From NCBI RefSeq assembly GCF_001045455.1, contig NZ_LFNE01000005.1, forward strand, positions 124,001-188,000: a DNA stretch of 64,000 nt, in the 5' to 3' direction. Below the pieces are notes generated by a model, which was not told the origin of the DNA, did no database searches, and saw nothing but the letters and a program-made list of their open reading frames with translations. This document shows positions 28,924 through 36,569 of this stretch, one piece after another (within the stretch, counting starts at the first letter, position 1; the number at the start of each line of letters is the position of its first letter). The translations under genes were made by a program, and so were the position numbers. The DNA is from Chryseobacterium sp. FH2 (GTDB taxonomy: Bacteria > Bacteroidota > Bacteroidia > Flavobacteriales > Weeksellaceae).

Positions 28924-28946
28924 TTTGTCAATGAGCTTTTATTTTT
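28912..28946. terminator. bidirectional hairpin terminator
   Basis: AAAGCTCA (28912-28919) and TGAGCTTT (28932-28939) form an 8-bp stem, followed by TATTTTTAAT. The 5' arm overlaps the end of the esterase gene. It lies at a convergent junction. Confidence 0.75.
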
Positions 28947-30159
28947 AATACCCTAAGGCTTTCTTAGCTTCTAAACCCGTTATATTCAGTGTTTCTATAC
29001 ATTTATTAAAATTTACTTCACTTCTCAAATCCCAAAACGGAAACAAAACAATGATGGAAACATCTGTGTCCGGATCATAAGTCATTAATGAAAGATAACC
29101 TTCCGTCGCACCATTGTGACCATATCCTATTCCCGGAAAATAAGAACAGCCTAAAGCATAATTATTAGTCGTTGCAGCACCTTTGCTGTTTTTCATTTGC
29201 TGTATAGTAGAGTAAGCAAGAACATTTTCACCTTTCATCAAAGTTCTGATATAGTCGGTAAGCATTTCCATATTTCCTACTCCATTTCCTTCTGCAATAT
29301 GTGCACTTGCATTTTTCTTGTCGGTAATTTCTGAATGATCAACATATTTGATAAAACCTCTGATGTATGAAACAGGCAACTGTTGGTCTGTTCCCAACTC
29401 AGGAAACTTAATTCCTAACGGAACTTTTGCAGAAGAGCCTACAATTTGATCATACATATAATTTCCATATGTTTTTGAAGCATTCGATTTTTGAGAATAT
29501 ACTCTCGAAATGATCTCACCCAAAATCGAAAATCCTGTATTTGAATAATGGTAAACCGTATTTGGAGCTCCGTAAGTCAAATTATGATCTTTTAGAACTT
29601 TTATATACTCTGCTGTTGTAAACTGATGTTCGGGAGCAGTTGCAAGCATATAATCTGTATATGTTTCCCCACCGATATTGTATTGGGAAGTATCATTCGT
29701 AACATCATAAATGCCGGCATTGTGTTGTAAAAGTTGACGAATTGTGATTTCGTTTTTATGTGGAAAATTCCAGTCAGCCGTATTGGGAACATACGGTGTT
29801 GTAGTTCCCGGAATGTTTGCTGTAATTTTATCATCAAGATTAAGCCATCCGTCCTGCATCATTTTTAAAACAGCCGTTGATGTAAAATTTTTAGTATTAC
29901 TTGCCAACCGAAAATACGTTTTTTTATTCACGGCAGAACCATTCGAGCCTAATGCAGAACTGAAAAAAGTTCCTTTTGGTGACACAACATAAACGCTTAA
30001 GGAAGGTATATCTGTGCTCAACTCTTTCTCAAGATTATCATGAATGTTTGTAATGGTATTATCCAGATTGGTTTGATAATCATTTGCTTCATTGTCATTC
30101 TTACAGCTTAGGGATAGCATCAAGAGGAAAGACATTGAAAGGATTTTGAGTTTTTGCAT
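28945..30159 (-). CDS. serine hydrolase (class C beta-lactamase/D-Ala-D-Ala peptidase family) lipoprotein
   Basis: A 404-aa predicted lipoprotein (signal peptide ending LSLSC, Cys19). The serine beta-lactamase fold motifs are present: SNTK (87-90, the SxxK), YSN around 203-205 and HNG around 346 in place of KTG. These fit penicillin-binding or esterase-like members rather than a true beta-lactamase. It is monocistronic. Confidence 0.87.
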   Translation of the reverse strand: MQKLKILSMSFLLMLSLSCKNDNEANDYQTNLDNTITNIHDNLEKELSTDIPSLSVYVVSPKGTFFSSALGSNGSAVNKKTYFRLASNTKNFTSTAVLKMMQDGWLNLDDKITANIPGTTTPYVPNTADWNFPHKNEITIRQLLQHNAGIYDVTNDTSQYNIGGETYTDYMLATAPEHQFTTAEYIKVLKDHNLTYGAPNTVYHYSNTGFSILGEIISRVYSQKSNASKTYGNYMYDQIVGSSAKVPLGIKFPELGTDQQLPVSYIRGFIKYVDHSEITDKKNASAHIAEGNGVGNMEMLTDYIRTLMKGENVLAYSTIQQMKNSKGAATTNNYALGCSYFPGIGYGHNGATEGYLSLMTYDPDTDVSIIVLFPFWDLRSEVNFNKCIETLNITGLEAKKALGY

Positions 30160-30246
30160 AGCTTAGTTTTATTAATCTTGTAAATTTCGGTAAATTTTAT
30201 AAATAATTCAATCAACTGCATGTATGATTTTTAAGAGTAAATTAAT

Positions 30247-30284
30247 TATCAAAAATAAACCCTCCAGAAATTCTGAAGGGTTTA
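30247..30284 (-). terminator. rho-independent terminator of the GH43-like gene
   Basis: The arms TAAACCCTCCAGAA and TTCTGAAGGGTTTA pair over 13 of 14 positions, and on the minus strand TTTTT follows. It is 20 bp after the stop codon at 30305. Confidence 0.88.
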
Positions 30285-30304
30285 CATTATTTTGTTAAAA
30301 AATA

Positions 30305-32074
30305 TTACTCAGCTTTGAAAATTTCCGATCTTTCTGAAATCCCATTTGTATTGAAAGCTTCAATCTGAAAATAATAAGGATCTGTTCTGTCTGCTCCTGT
30401 GAAAAAATATTCATTTTTACCATAAACCATAATACTTCCGTATAATTTTTCCGGAGTTTTTCCCCAGTAGATTACATATCCATCTGCATCAGGGTTTTGC
30501 TGCCACTTCATCCAAATACTTCTTCTTTCACCATATTTTTTAGCATCCGCTCTCAACGGAACAAAGTTCTGAACTTTCAGAGGAACACTTCCTGTTCCTT
30601 TTCCGAATACTCTGAATCCGCTTAAGGCAAATTTTCCTGTTGGCATTTTTAAGTTTTCCATTTTCAGGAATCTTGCTTTGGCTGGTTTTTCAAGCTCAAC
30701 ATAATCATGAGGAACGTCTTTTGTATTTTTACTTTTATCAACAATTACACTCCACTTTTTACCATCATTGGAGCCGTAGATTTTATACTGATGCATTTTA
30801 CCTAAAGTTTTACCCATAAATTCTACATCCTGATCCGCATAATTGATCTGAATGGCATTGATGGTAGAAATCTCTCCTAAATCCGTTTGAAACCATTCTC
30901 CAGCATTGCCTGTTTTAGCACTCCAATACGTCTTAATATCTTCATCCACCGCCAAGTTTGGCTGATAACCTCCTAAAGTAGATGAAACCTGAACCGGTTT
31001 ATTATAATTTAAAAGCATCCATCCCGCAAAAAGACCTTTAGAAAAATCTTTTCCCTGAGCAAATTGTGGTAATAATGTAGGATAATCACCATAAGCTGTA
31101 TTGGTATACATCACATCATCTTTGTCAAATCCCGCAGGCCAGATTCCCAACCTTCTTTCAAAATTATTTTTGGTTGAAATAAAAATCGTTGAAACGTGCC
31201 ACCAGTTTTTATAATTATCTTCGAAAGTAGCACCATGTCCCGCACCTCTTGCAAAGCCTCCCGGTTTATATGAAAAAGGGTTGTGCTGCTGATATTCAAA
31301 CCCTTCCAAAGGATTGTTACTTACATAAACCCCGTCAGAATACCCACTGAATTCCGTTGCGGGAGCCCCATACTGCATATAATATTTTCCGTTATGCTTT
31401 GTCATCCAGGCACCTTCTACAAAAGGCTGTAAGAAAACATTATCATTATATTCTCCAAATCTTTCCCAGCCATGATCTTCAGGTTTTAATCTAAGAATTG
31501 GTTTTACAAAACCTTCCGACTGTAGCGTTTTTACTTTTACTTCTGTTCCCAGCAAAGGCCATTCGTTACTTGATCCCCAATATAGATACAATTTATTTTT
31601 ATCCTCATCATAATGAAAAGCAGGATCCCAAGCGCCCACTTTCAAAGTATCTGTTGCAATCTGCCAATCATCTTTTGTAGGATTTGTACTTTTCCAAATC
31701 GGGAAATCCTGTTCCCAAGTTGAGCCGAAAACATACAGCGTATCTTTCATTGCCCAAACTGCAGGTGCATTTAAGTCATGCTGATATTTATTATCTCTTA
31801 AAAATTTTCTGGAAACAAATTTCCAATCCAACATATCATCGCTATACCAATATCCTTCCTGATTGGTTGAAAAAAGGAAGAGCTTGTTTTTAAAATTGAC
31901 AATCACAGGATCTGCCGTAGCACGATGTTTCCCCTGACTTGAAAAATTTTTAAAAGGTGTATACCCATAATCAATATTAATCGGGTTACAGAATGTTTTC
32001 TGCTGAGCATTCATAAAATAAAATGACAGCACCATCATCAATAAACTAAGTTTTGTTTTCATAAGCATTTTCAT
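30305..32074 (-). CDS. secreted GH43-like hydrolase with discoidin (F5/8 type C) domain
   Basis: A 589-aa exported enzyme. Signal peptide about 1-24 (ending FMNAQ). Residues 30-335 look like a five-bladed propeller of the GH43/GH117 kind: HRATADPVIV carries the base Asp, and GAWDPAFHYDEDKNKLYLYW and EGAWMTKHNGKYYMQYGAP are family-like. Residues about 370-490 form a discoidin-type carbohydrate-binding domain (WFQTDLGEISTINAIQINYA), and the end resembles an Ig/FN3 fold. It probably acts on an extracellular polysaccharide. It is not in a PUL: no SusCD pair is nearby. Confidence 0.82.
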   Translation of the reverse strand: MKMLMKTKLSLLMMVLSFYFMNAQQKTFCNPINIDYGYTPFKNFSSQGKHRATADPVIVNFKNKLFLFSTNQEGYWYSDDMLDWKFVSRKFLRDNKYQHDLNAPAVWAMKDTLYVFGSTWEQDFPIWKSTNPTKDDWQIATDTLKVGAWDPAFHYDEDKNKLYLYWGSSNEWPLLGTEVKVKTLQSEGFVKPILRLKPEDHGWERFGEYNDNVFLQPFVEGAWMTKHNGKYYMQYGAPATEFSGYSDGVYVSNNPLEGFEYQQHNPFSYKPGGFARGAGHGATFEDNYKNWWHVSTIFISTKNNFERRLGIWPAGFDKDDVMYTNTAYGDYPTLLPQFAQGKDFSKGLFAGWMLLNYNKPVQVSSTLGGYQPNLAVDEDIKTYWSAKTGNAGEWFQTDLGEISTINAIQINYADQDVEFMGKTLGKMHQYKIYGSNDGKKWSVIVDKSKNTKDVPHDYVELEKPAKARFLKMENLKMPTGKFALSGFRVFGKGTGSVPLKVQNFVPLRADAKKYGERRSIWMKWQQNPDADGYVIYWGKTPEKLYGSIMVYGKNEYFFTGADRTDPYYFQIEAFNTNGISERSEIFKAE

Positions 32075-32100
32075 CCCGATTATAATATTTAAAATTTATT

Positions 32101-33024
32101 TTATTTTTTAGGCAGGAAAATCTCTGCAAGCATACAACGTGCACTACCACCGCCATTTACTTCAATTGTATTTAAATCTGAGTAAATAATTTCACAATAT
32201 TTTTCAATATCTGAGACCTGTTCGGCAGTGAGAGACTGATAAGCTGTCTGGCTCATCACTAAAAATTTGTACCCTTCTTTATTCTGTACCTGAAGCATAT
32301 TTCCTGCAAACTGCTGCATTTGTTCTTCAGAAATTTCAATGATTTCTTTACCTGAATTTTTGATTGTTTCAATCATTTTACTTCTCTCCAGTTCATCATC
32401 GATACAGTCGAGACAAATCACCACAAATTTATCTGCAACACACATCATCACATTGGTATGGTAAATCGGAAGTCTTTCTTCTCCTACTGTTTGAAAAGAA
32501 TGAAAAACAATTGGTTCAAAACCATATTTTCCACAAAATTCTCTGAATAAATTTTCATCTAATCTTAAAGAAACCGAACCGTATGCAATTTTATTATCAT
32601 GGTCAAAAATCATGCTGCCGGTGCCTTCCAAAAAGTGTCCCTGAGTTTCAGAAAAAGACCAGTCATCAATCTCTGCAACATAGAAGCCTTGTTCTTTTAT
32701 GCTTTCAATAATATCTTCTCTTCTTTCAACCCTTCTGTTTGAAGCAAACATTGGATATAAAACTACTTTTCCGTCTTTGTGGAAACTCACCCAGTTATTT
32801 GGAAAAATAGAGTCCGGAGTATGTGGTTCCAATGTATCTTTTATCGTAATCACATTTATACCTTTGCTTCTTAATTTTTCAACAAAAATATTGAATTCCG
32901 CCAAAGCTTTAGTCTGAATATCAAGACCTTTTTGTTCTGTCTGAAAATAATTATTTTGTGCCGTTTCTGCATTGTAGCCGAATGCTATAGGCTCTATCAT
33001 TAAAACTGTATCTGTTGTTTGCAT
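32101..33024 (-). CDS. ctlX: CtlX-like citrulline utilization hydrolase (amidinotransferase superfamily)
   Basis: About 307 aa from the ATG at 33024 (MQTTDTVLMIEPIAFG); an upstream ATG at 33045 adds seven residues. The guanidino-modifying fold shows EGTGSMIFD, HTNVMMC and the C-terminal catalytic Cys in GGGSARCMLAEI. The CtlX family is annotated as citrulline utilization hydrolase. With the DDAH-like gene about 400 bp upstream, this forms a pair of related hydrolases acting on arginine-like substrates. Confidence 0.82.
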   Translation of the reverse strand: MQTTDTVLMIEPIAFGYNAETAQNNYFQTEQKGLDIQTKALAEFNIFVEKLRSKGINVITIKDTLEPHTPDSIFPNNWVSFHKDGKVVLYPMFASNRRVERREDIIESIKEQGFYVAEIDDWSFSETQGHFLEGTGSMIFDHDNKIAYGSVSLRLDENLFREFCGKYGFEPIVFHSFQTVGEERLPIYHTNVMMCVADKFVVICLDCIDDELERSKMIETIKNSGKEIIEISEEQMQQFAGNMLQVQNKEGYKFLVMSQTAYQSLTAEQVSDIEKYCEIIYSDLNTIEVNGGGSARCMLAEIFLPKK

Positions 33025-33087
33025 TATTTTATAGTTTGAGGGCATTTAGGTTTAAAAGTCTGGGTGTTTTGGTGAAAATCAATCTTC

Positions 33088-33416
33088 TTAATTTACAGGA
33101 GAAAAAGTACACCAACTTTTTGACTGACTCGTCATATTAACCAATATCCCGATTATTTGATTATACTGATTAGTAAAATTATTAAATTGCTCTTCATTTA
33201 TATATCTGCATTTCAATGCAAATTGCAACCATGTTTGGGTTTCTCTTGCTAAATCGGTGGGCTTTGCAATAAAAGATTTTTCATATCTTCTTTTTTCCAA
33301 ACTTCGGTAATATTTGCAGAAACAGATCTTGAAGATTCTGATTTGATCGGTAAGAGAATAAAGCTCTTCTTTTGGAAGTTTTTGATAATTCATAGAATTA
33401 CTCTTCGACTCTACTA
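33088..33416 (-). pseudogene. decayed four-helix-bundle (S23-like) protein gene
   Basis: An open frame from ATG 33393 encodes 101 aa whose ends match the S23/four-helix-bundle family (LPKEELYSLTDQIR at the start; RRYEKSFIAK, ETQTWLQFALKCRYINEEQF and SWCTFS later). The middle in this frame (IFKICFCKYYRSLEK) does not match, but the next frame over about 33297-33345 reads SSRSVSANITEVWKK, which is the family core. So about 2 bases near 33348 and 1 base near 33296 appear lost. The usual first 25-30 residues are missing too, and two or three residues are gone before ETQTW. It is probably not functional. Confidence 0.78.
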
Positions 33417-34331
33417 CTACTCTCTTACCAAAGGCATTGTAGAGCATCTCAACAATCCTCCCATTTTAGAAATTTCCCGGTAAGGGATTTCTTCAACCGT
33501 CATTCCCCACTCGTTTCTCAAGTGATTGTTCATTCTTGTAAATGCTTTGTCTGAAACTACAATTTCTGGAGAAATAGAGAAAATATTCGGGAACATTTCA
33601 AACATTTCTTCATCTGTAACGTGAAAACAGTTTTCTTCCCCGAAAATATCAATAATTAAACGGTAATCACTTTCGTCCACAAACCCTTTCTTATAAATAA
33701 TACATTTATCTTCACCAACAGGATTGAAAGTACAGTCTAAATGTAAGATACCTTCGTACGGAATTCTATCATTTTTCTTTAGTTCCAAATCAATAATTCT
33801 CTTTTTGGGAAAATATTCTTTAATAATTTCTATTGCGTATTCATTGGTTCTTGCTGTTTTATAGTTTCTGTAATCTTCACTGAAACAAGTCCCGATGAAA
33901 ATAAAATCATTCCAAACAATAACGTCTCCGCCTTCAATATGAGCAGTTTCCGGGAGATTTATGATTTTCCGCCAGGCTACTTTTTCGAAAACTTTTTTGT
34001 AAGCTTCCTGTTCATCAGCTCTATCTGCAATTACATTTGAAATAATCATCTTATCATCAATCACAAAAGCAACATCTCTCGCAAAAACCTGATTGTAGTC
34101 TTTAATGATGCTCGGGCGGAGAACCTCAACATCATATTTCCTTAAAACTGCTTCAAAAGCGTTCATTTCATTGATAATATCCTCTTCTTTAGGATAAATA
34201 TTGTTTTCAATTGAATAGTATGACTTGGCGTCATAGCTTTCTTCAAGCGTAGGAATTCCTCCCATAGAATTAGGTTGGCCTAAAACAACTGACTTCAGCC
34301 TCCCTGTTTCATTTTTAATGTTTAGTTTCAT
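33417..34331 (-). CDS. dimethylarginine dimethylaminohydrolase/arginine deiminase-related protein
   Basis: A 304-aa member of the guanidino-modifying superfamily. Motifs are FARDVAFVIDD, HIEGGDVIVW, HLDCTFNPV and the C-terminal catalytic Cys in LLRCSTMPL. DDAH-like enzymes hydrolyse methylated arginine or arginine to citrulline and amine. Combined with ctlX downstream, one enzyme may make and the other use citrulline (inference). A TATATTTG -7 element lies on the minus strand at 34351-34358. Confidence 0.82.
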   Translation of the reverse strand: MKLNIKNETGRLKSVVLGQPNSMGGIPTLEESYDAKSYYSIENNIYPKEEDIINEMNAFEAVLRKYDVEVLRPSIIKDYNQVFARDVAFVIDDKMIISNVIADRADEQEAYKKVFEKVAWRKIINLPETAHIEGGDVIVWNDFIFIGTCFSEDYRNYKTARTNEYAIEIIKEYFPKKRIIDLELKKNDRIPYEGILHLDCTFNPVGEDKCIIYKKGFVDESDYRLIIDIFGEENCFHVTDEEMFEMFPNIFSISPEIVVSDKAFTRMNNHLRNEWGMTVEEIPYREISKMGGLLRCSTMPLVRE

Positions 34332-34641
34332 AAAGATTTATGCAATGCTACAAATATAAGTAAAGCACTCTATTTGGGAAACTTTTAGATTGTTTTTAGG
34401 TTTAAATTGCAATTTTATTCTGCAAAATATTCGATATCCAGTATTTACTTCAGACGTTCTGCCTACAGACAAATTTAATTACTGCAAAACCTTAATTATA
34501 AAGATATTTTTAACCACAATTCATTGTTTATGATTAATTTACATTTAAAATATAATAATTATTTAAAATTAAATTCATACATTAGTGATATAATTTTCGC
34601 GAAAAATTAAAATTTAACTATTAACAATCAATCACAAAATC
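34332..34641. other. 310-bp AT-rich divergent intergenic region
   Basis: It separates the DDAH-like gene (minus) from the small peptide gene (plus). The minus-strand -7 element TATATTTG (34351-34358) is the only clear signal. Near 34590 a TATAATTTTCGCG stretch could be a weak promoter for the peptide gene. I see no other ORF or RNA. Confidence 0.6.
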
Positions 34642-34806
34642 ATGAACAAGAACAATCCGGTGCTAAAAAATGCACACAAATTAGCACGAGAAGAACAAAA
34701 ATCTATCAAAGGAGGCATTGGACCAACCAAACCAAGATACTGCTGTGAATGGGACGATGCAGGAAACTGTACCATTTGGACCTGTGGTAACTGTGTATGC
34801 CCTTAA
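34642..34806 (+). CDS. double-glycine leader, Cys-rich bacteriocin-like peptide
   Basis: A 54-aa ORF (ATG 34642, TAA 34804). The first 25 residues form a charged leader that ends LAREEQKSIKGG, the double-glycine type cut by peptidase-containing ABC exporters. The predicted 29-residue cargo (IGPTKPRYCCEWDDAGNCTI to the end at CVCP) has six Cys (34, 35, 43, 48, 51, 53) and two Trp. Such peptides in Chryseobacterium genomes are annotated bacteriocin-like; no activity can be read from the sequence. It has its own strong terminator, supporting a real transcript. No exporter or modifying enzyme gene is in the window. Confidence 0.82.
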   Translation: MNKNNPVLKNAHKLAREEQKSIKGGIGPTKPRYCCEWDDAGNCTIWTCGNCVCP

Positions 34807-34816
34807 CAACAATCTA

Positions 34817-34844
34817 AAAACCTGTCTTTTTTAAGGCAGGTTTT
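34817..34844 (+). terminator. terminator of the bacteriocin-like peptide gene
   Basis: AAAACCTGTCTT, a TTTT loop and AAGGCAGGTTTT form a 12-bp stem with one G-T pair, 11 bp after the peptide stop. It can also serve the convergent HxlR gene ending at 34848. Confidence 0.88.
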
Positions 34845-34847
34845 AGT

Positions 34848-35219
34848 TTATTCCATTCTATCTTTTAAATTATTTAAAATAATCCTTCGCAAATGCTCTT
34901 CATTTTCGTCCCCCCATTGTCCTAAAACAGAGATTACAGGGATCAAAGTTTGTCCCAATCCGGTAAGGCTATATTCTACTTTTGGAGGAACCACAGGATA
35001 GATTTTCTTTGTAACTAATTCATGTTTTTCTAATTCATTCAGCTGCATGTTGAGAACTCTGCGTGAAGCGTCAGGAATTTTTCTTTGTAATTCACTTGGT
35101 CGTTGTAACCCCTCATTAATAAACCACAGTAAACGGATTTTCCACTTACCATAAAGTACTTCACTGATTAAATCAAGTCCACAATTTAAATTTGGTGGAA
35201 TTTTCCTTTCATACATCAT
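34848..35219 (-). CDS. HxlR family winged-helix transcriptional regulator
   Basis: A 123-aa HxlR-type regulator. The winged helix shows LISEVLYGKWKIRLLWFI, RPSELQRKIPDASRRVLNMQ (recognition helix) and VVPPKVEYSLTGLGQTLIP (wing). HxlR proteins often respond to reactive aldehydes, quinones or oxidants. It is divergent from an SDR gene, its likely target, with a perfect 18-bp palindrome between them. Confidence 0.92.
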   Translation of the reverse strand: MMYERKIPPNLNCGLDLISEVLYGKWKIRLLWFINEGLQRPSELQRKIPDASRRVLNMQLNELEKHELVTKKIYPVVPPKVEYSLTGLGQTLIPVISVLGQWGDENEEHLRRIILNNLKDRME

Positions 35220-35253
35220 ACAAAATTAATTCAATATCCTCAAAACAGCAATA

Positions 35254-35271
35254 AGGGATAAATTTATCCCT
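35254..35271. promoter_or_regulatory. 18-bp perfect palindrome, candidate HxlR operator
   Basis: AGGGATAAATTTATCCCT lies in the 122-bp gap between the divergent hxlR-like and SDR genes, 35 bp from the hxlR start. It fits a dimer binding site for autoregulation and control of the SDR gene. Confidence 0.65.
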
Positions 35272-35341
35272 ATCCGATTCGTATTTCCGTACTTGTATAA
35301 GTTTATCATACAGCTGAAATTTGCAATAAAGTCTAGAAAAT

Positions 35342-36136
35342 ATGAAAGAACAGTTTAATTTTAATAACGAATTATCCGGAAAAACAGCATTAGTAACAGG
35401 AGGCACAAAAGGAACCGGAAAAGCCATTGCAGAAAGATTATTAAACGCGGGTGCAACAGTAATTATTACGGCAAGGAGTCAACCCGAATTCATTAACGAA
35501 AAACTCTACTTCATTTCTTCTGACCTAAGTAAAGCCGAAGGAACACAAAAAATTGTGGAAGAAGTGATAGCAAAATTCGGAAGAGTTGATATCCTGATTA
35601 ATACACTTGGAGGCTCAGAAACTAAAGGAGGTGGTTTTTCCGTTTTATCCGATGAAGACTGGGAAACTACCATTCAAACAAATTTATTGGCTCCGGTACG
35701 TTTAGACCGAGGTCTTTTGCCACAAATGATTCAGCGGAAAAACGGAGTGATTATTCATATTGCCTCTATCCAGGGAAAATTACCGCTGTATGATTCCACA
35801 TTACCTTATGCCGCTGCAAAAGCAGGGCTCATAAATTACAGCAAAGGCTTATCAAAAGAAGTATCACCAAAAGGGATCCGTGTTCTTACTGTTTCTCCGG
35901 GCTGGATCATGACTACTTCTGCAATCAGGATGATGGAACGGATTGCTGAAAGTTCAGATTCTACAATAGATGAAGCTACCCAAAGTGTTATGGATGCATT
36001 AGGAGGAATTCCTATCGGAAGACCTGCACAGCCCGAAGATATTGCCGAATTTGTTGGTTTCCTTGTCTCTCCAAGAGCAAATTATTTAACAGGAACTGAA
36101 TATGTAATAGATGGCGGAACTATACCAACAATTTAA
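35342..36136 (+). CDS. SDR family oxidoreductase
   Basis: A 264-aa classical short-chain dehydrogenase/reductase. The cofactor motif TGGTKGTG is near residue 20, the active site is S in HIASIQGK plus YAAAK (YxxxK), and the tail GTEYVIDGG is typical. It is an NAD(P)-dependent oxidoreductase of unknown substrate, likely induced through the divergent HxlR regulator. An NTF2-like gene follows after 16 bp. Confidence 0.9.
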   Translation: MKEQFNFNNELSGKTALVTGGTKGTGKAIAERLLNAGATVIITARSQPEFINEKLYFISSDLSKAEGTQKIVEEVIAKFGRVDILINTLGGSETKGGGFSVLSDEDWETTIQTNLLAPVRLDRGLLPQMIQRKNGVIIHIASIQGKLPLYDSTLPYAAAKAGLINYSKGLSKEVSPKGIRVLTVSPGWIMTTSAIRMMERIAESSDSTIDEATQSVMDALGGIPIGRPAQPEDIAEFVGFLVSPRANYLTGTEYVIDGGTIPTI

Positions 36137-36152
36137 TTAAAAAATATCAAAA

Positions 36153-36476
36153 ATGAATTTACCTAAAATTTTAAAAGATTTATTAGAAGCTCAAAAGTAT
36201 TTTGACAGTAATTTATATTCCAGCTGTTTTTCAGAAAATGCATTAGTATTTGATGAAGGAAAGATTTATAACGGAAAAGAAGAAATAAAGCATTGGAACG
36301 AAATGGCCAATAAAGAATTTAGACCTCAACTCGAAGTTCTTGATGTCTATACAGAGGACAGAACAATTATTTTAAGAATCAATATTTCAGGTTCTTTTGA
36401 CGGAAGCCCTATTATGATGAAATTTTATTTTCAGATTGAAAAAGATAAAATTTCGGCTTTAATAATAAGTAATTAA
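36153..36476 (+). CDS. nuclear transport factor 2 (SnoaL-like) family protein
   Basis: A 107-aa single-domain protein with the NTF2/SnoaL cone fold pattern: N-terminal helix (LLEAQKYFDSNLYSSCFSEN), FDEGKIYNGKEEIKHW, then beta strands ending FYFQIEKDKISAL. Such proteins are isomerases, hydrolases or binding proteins for small molecules. It is co-transcribed with the SDR gene, probably in the same detoxification step. Confidence 0.83.
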   Translation: MNLPKILKDLLEAQKYFDSNLYSSCFSENALVFDEGKIYNGKEEIKHWNEMANKEFRPQLEVLDVYTEDRTIILRINISGSFDGSPIMMKFYFQIEKDKISALIISN

Positions 36477-36520
36477 ATTCCATAGGCTACATTAATCTAA
36501 CATTATAGGCCTAAAATAAA

Positions 36521-36551
36521 AAAATCCCAAAGCTTTGCTTTGGGATTTTTT
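36521..36551. terminator. bidirectional rho-independent terminator
   Basis: AAAATCCCAAAGC and GCTTTGGGATTTT form a 13-bp stem with a TTT loop, with A and T runs outside. It separates the convergent NTF2-like and citrate synthase genes. Confidence 0.92.
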
Positions 36552-36569
36552 TATTATGATAAGCTTTAA

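Noticed and set aside
28945..30159. Beta-lactamase resistance gene
   Set aside because: The third motif is HNG and the protein is a lipoprotein of the wider serine hydrolase family; nothing points to beta-lactam hydrolysis.
30305..32074. Polysaccharide utilization locus around the GH43-like gene
   Set aside because: No SusC/SusD pair or sensor-regulator is adjacent; the neighbours are unrelated.
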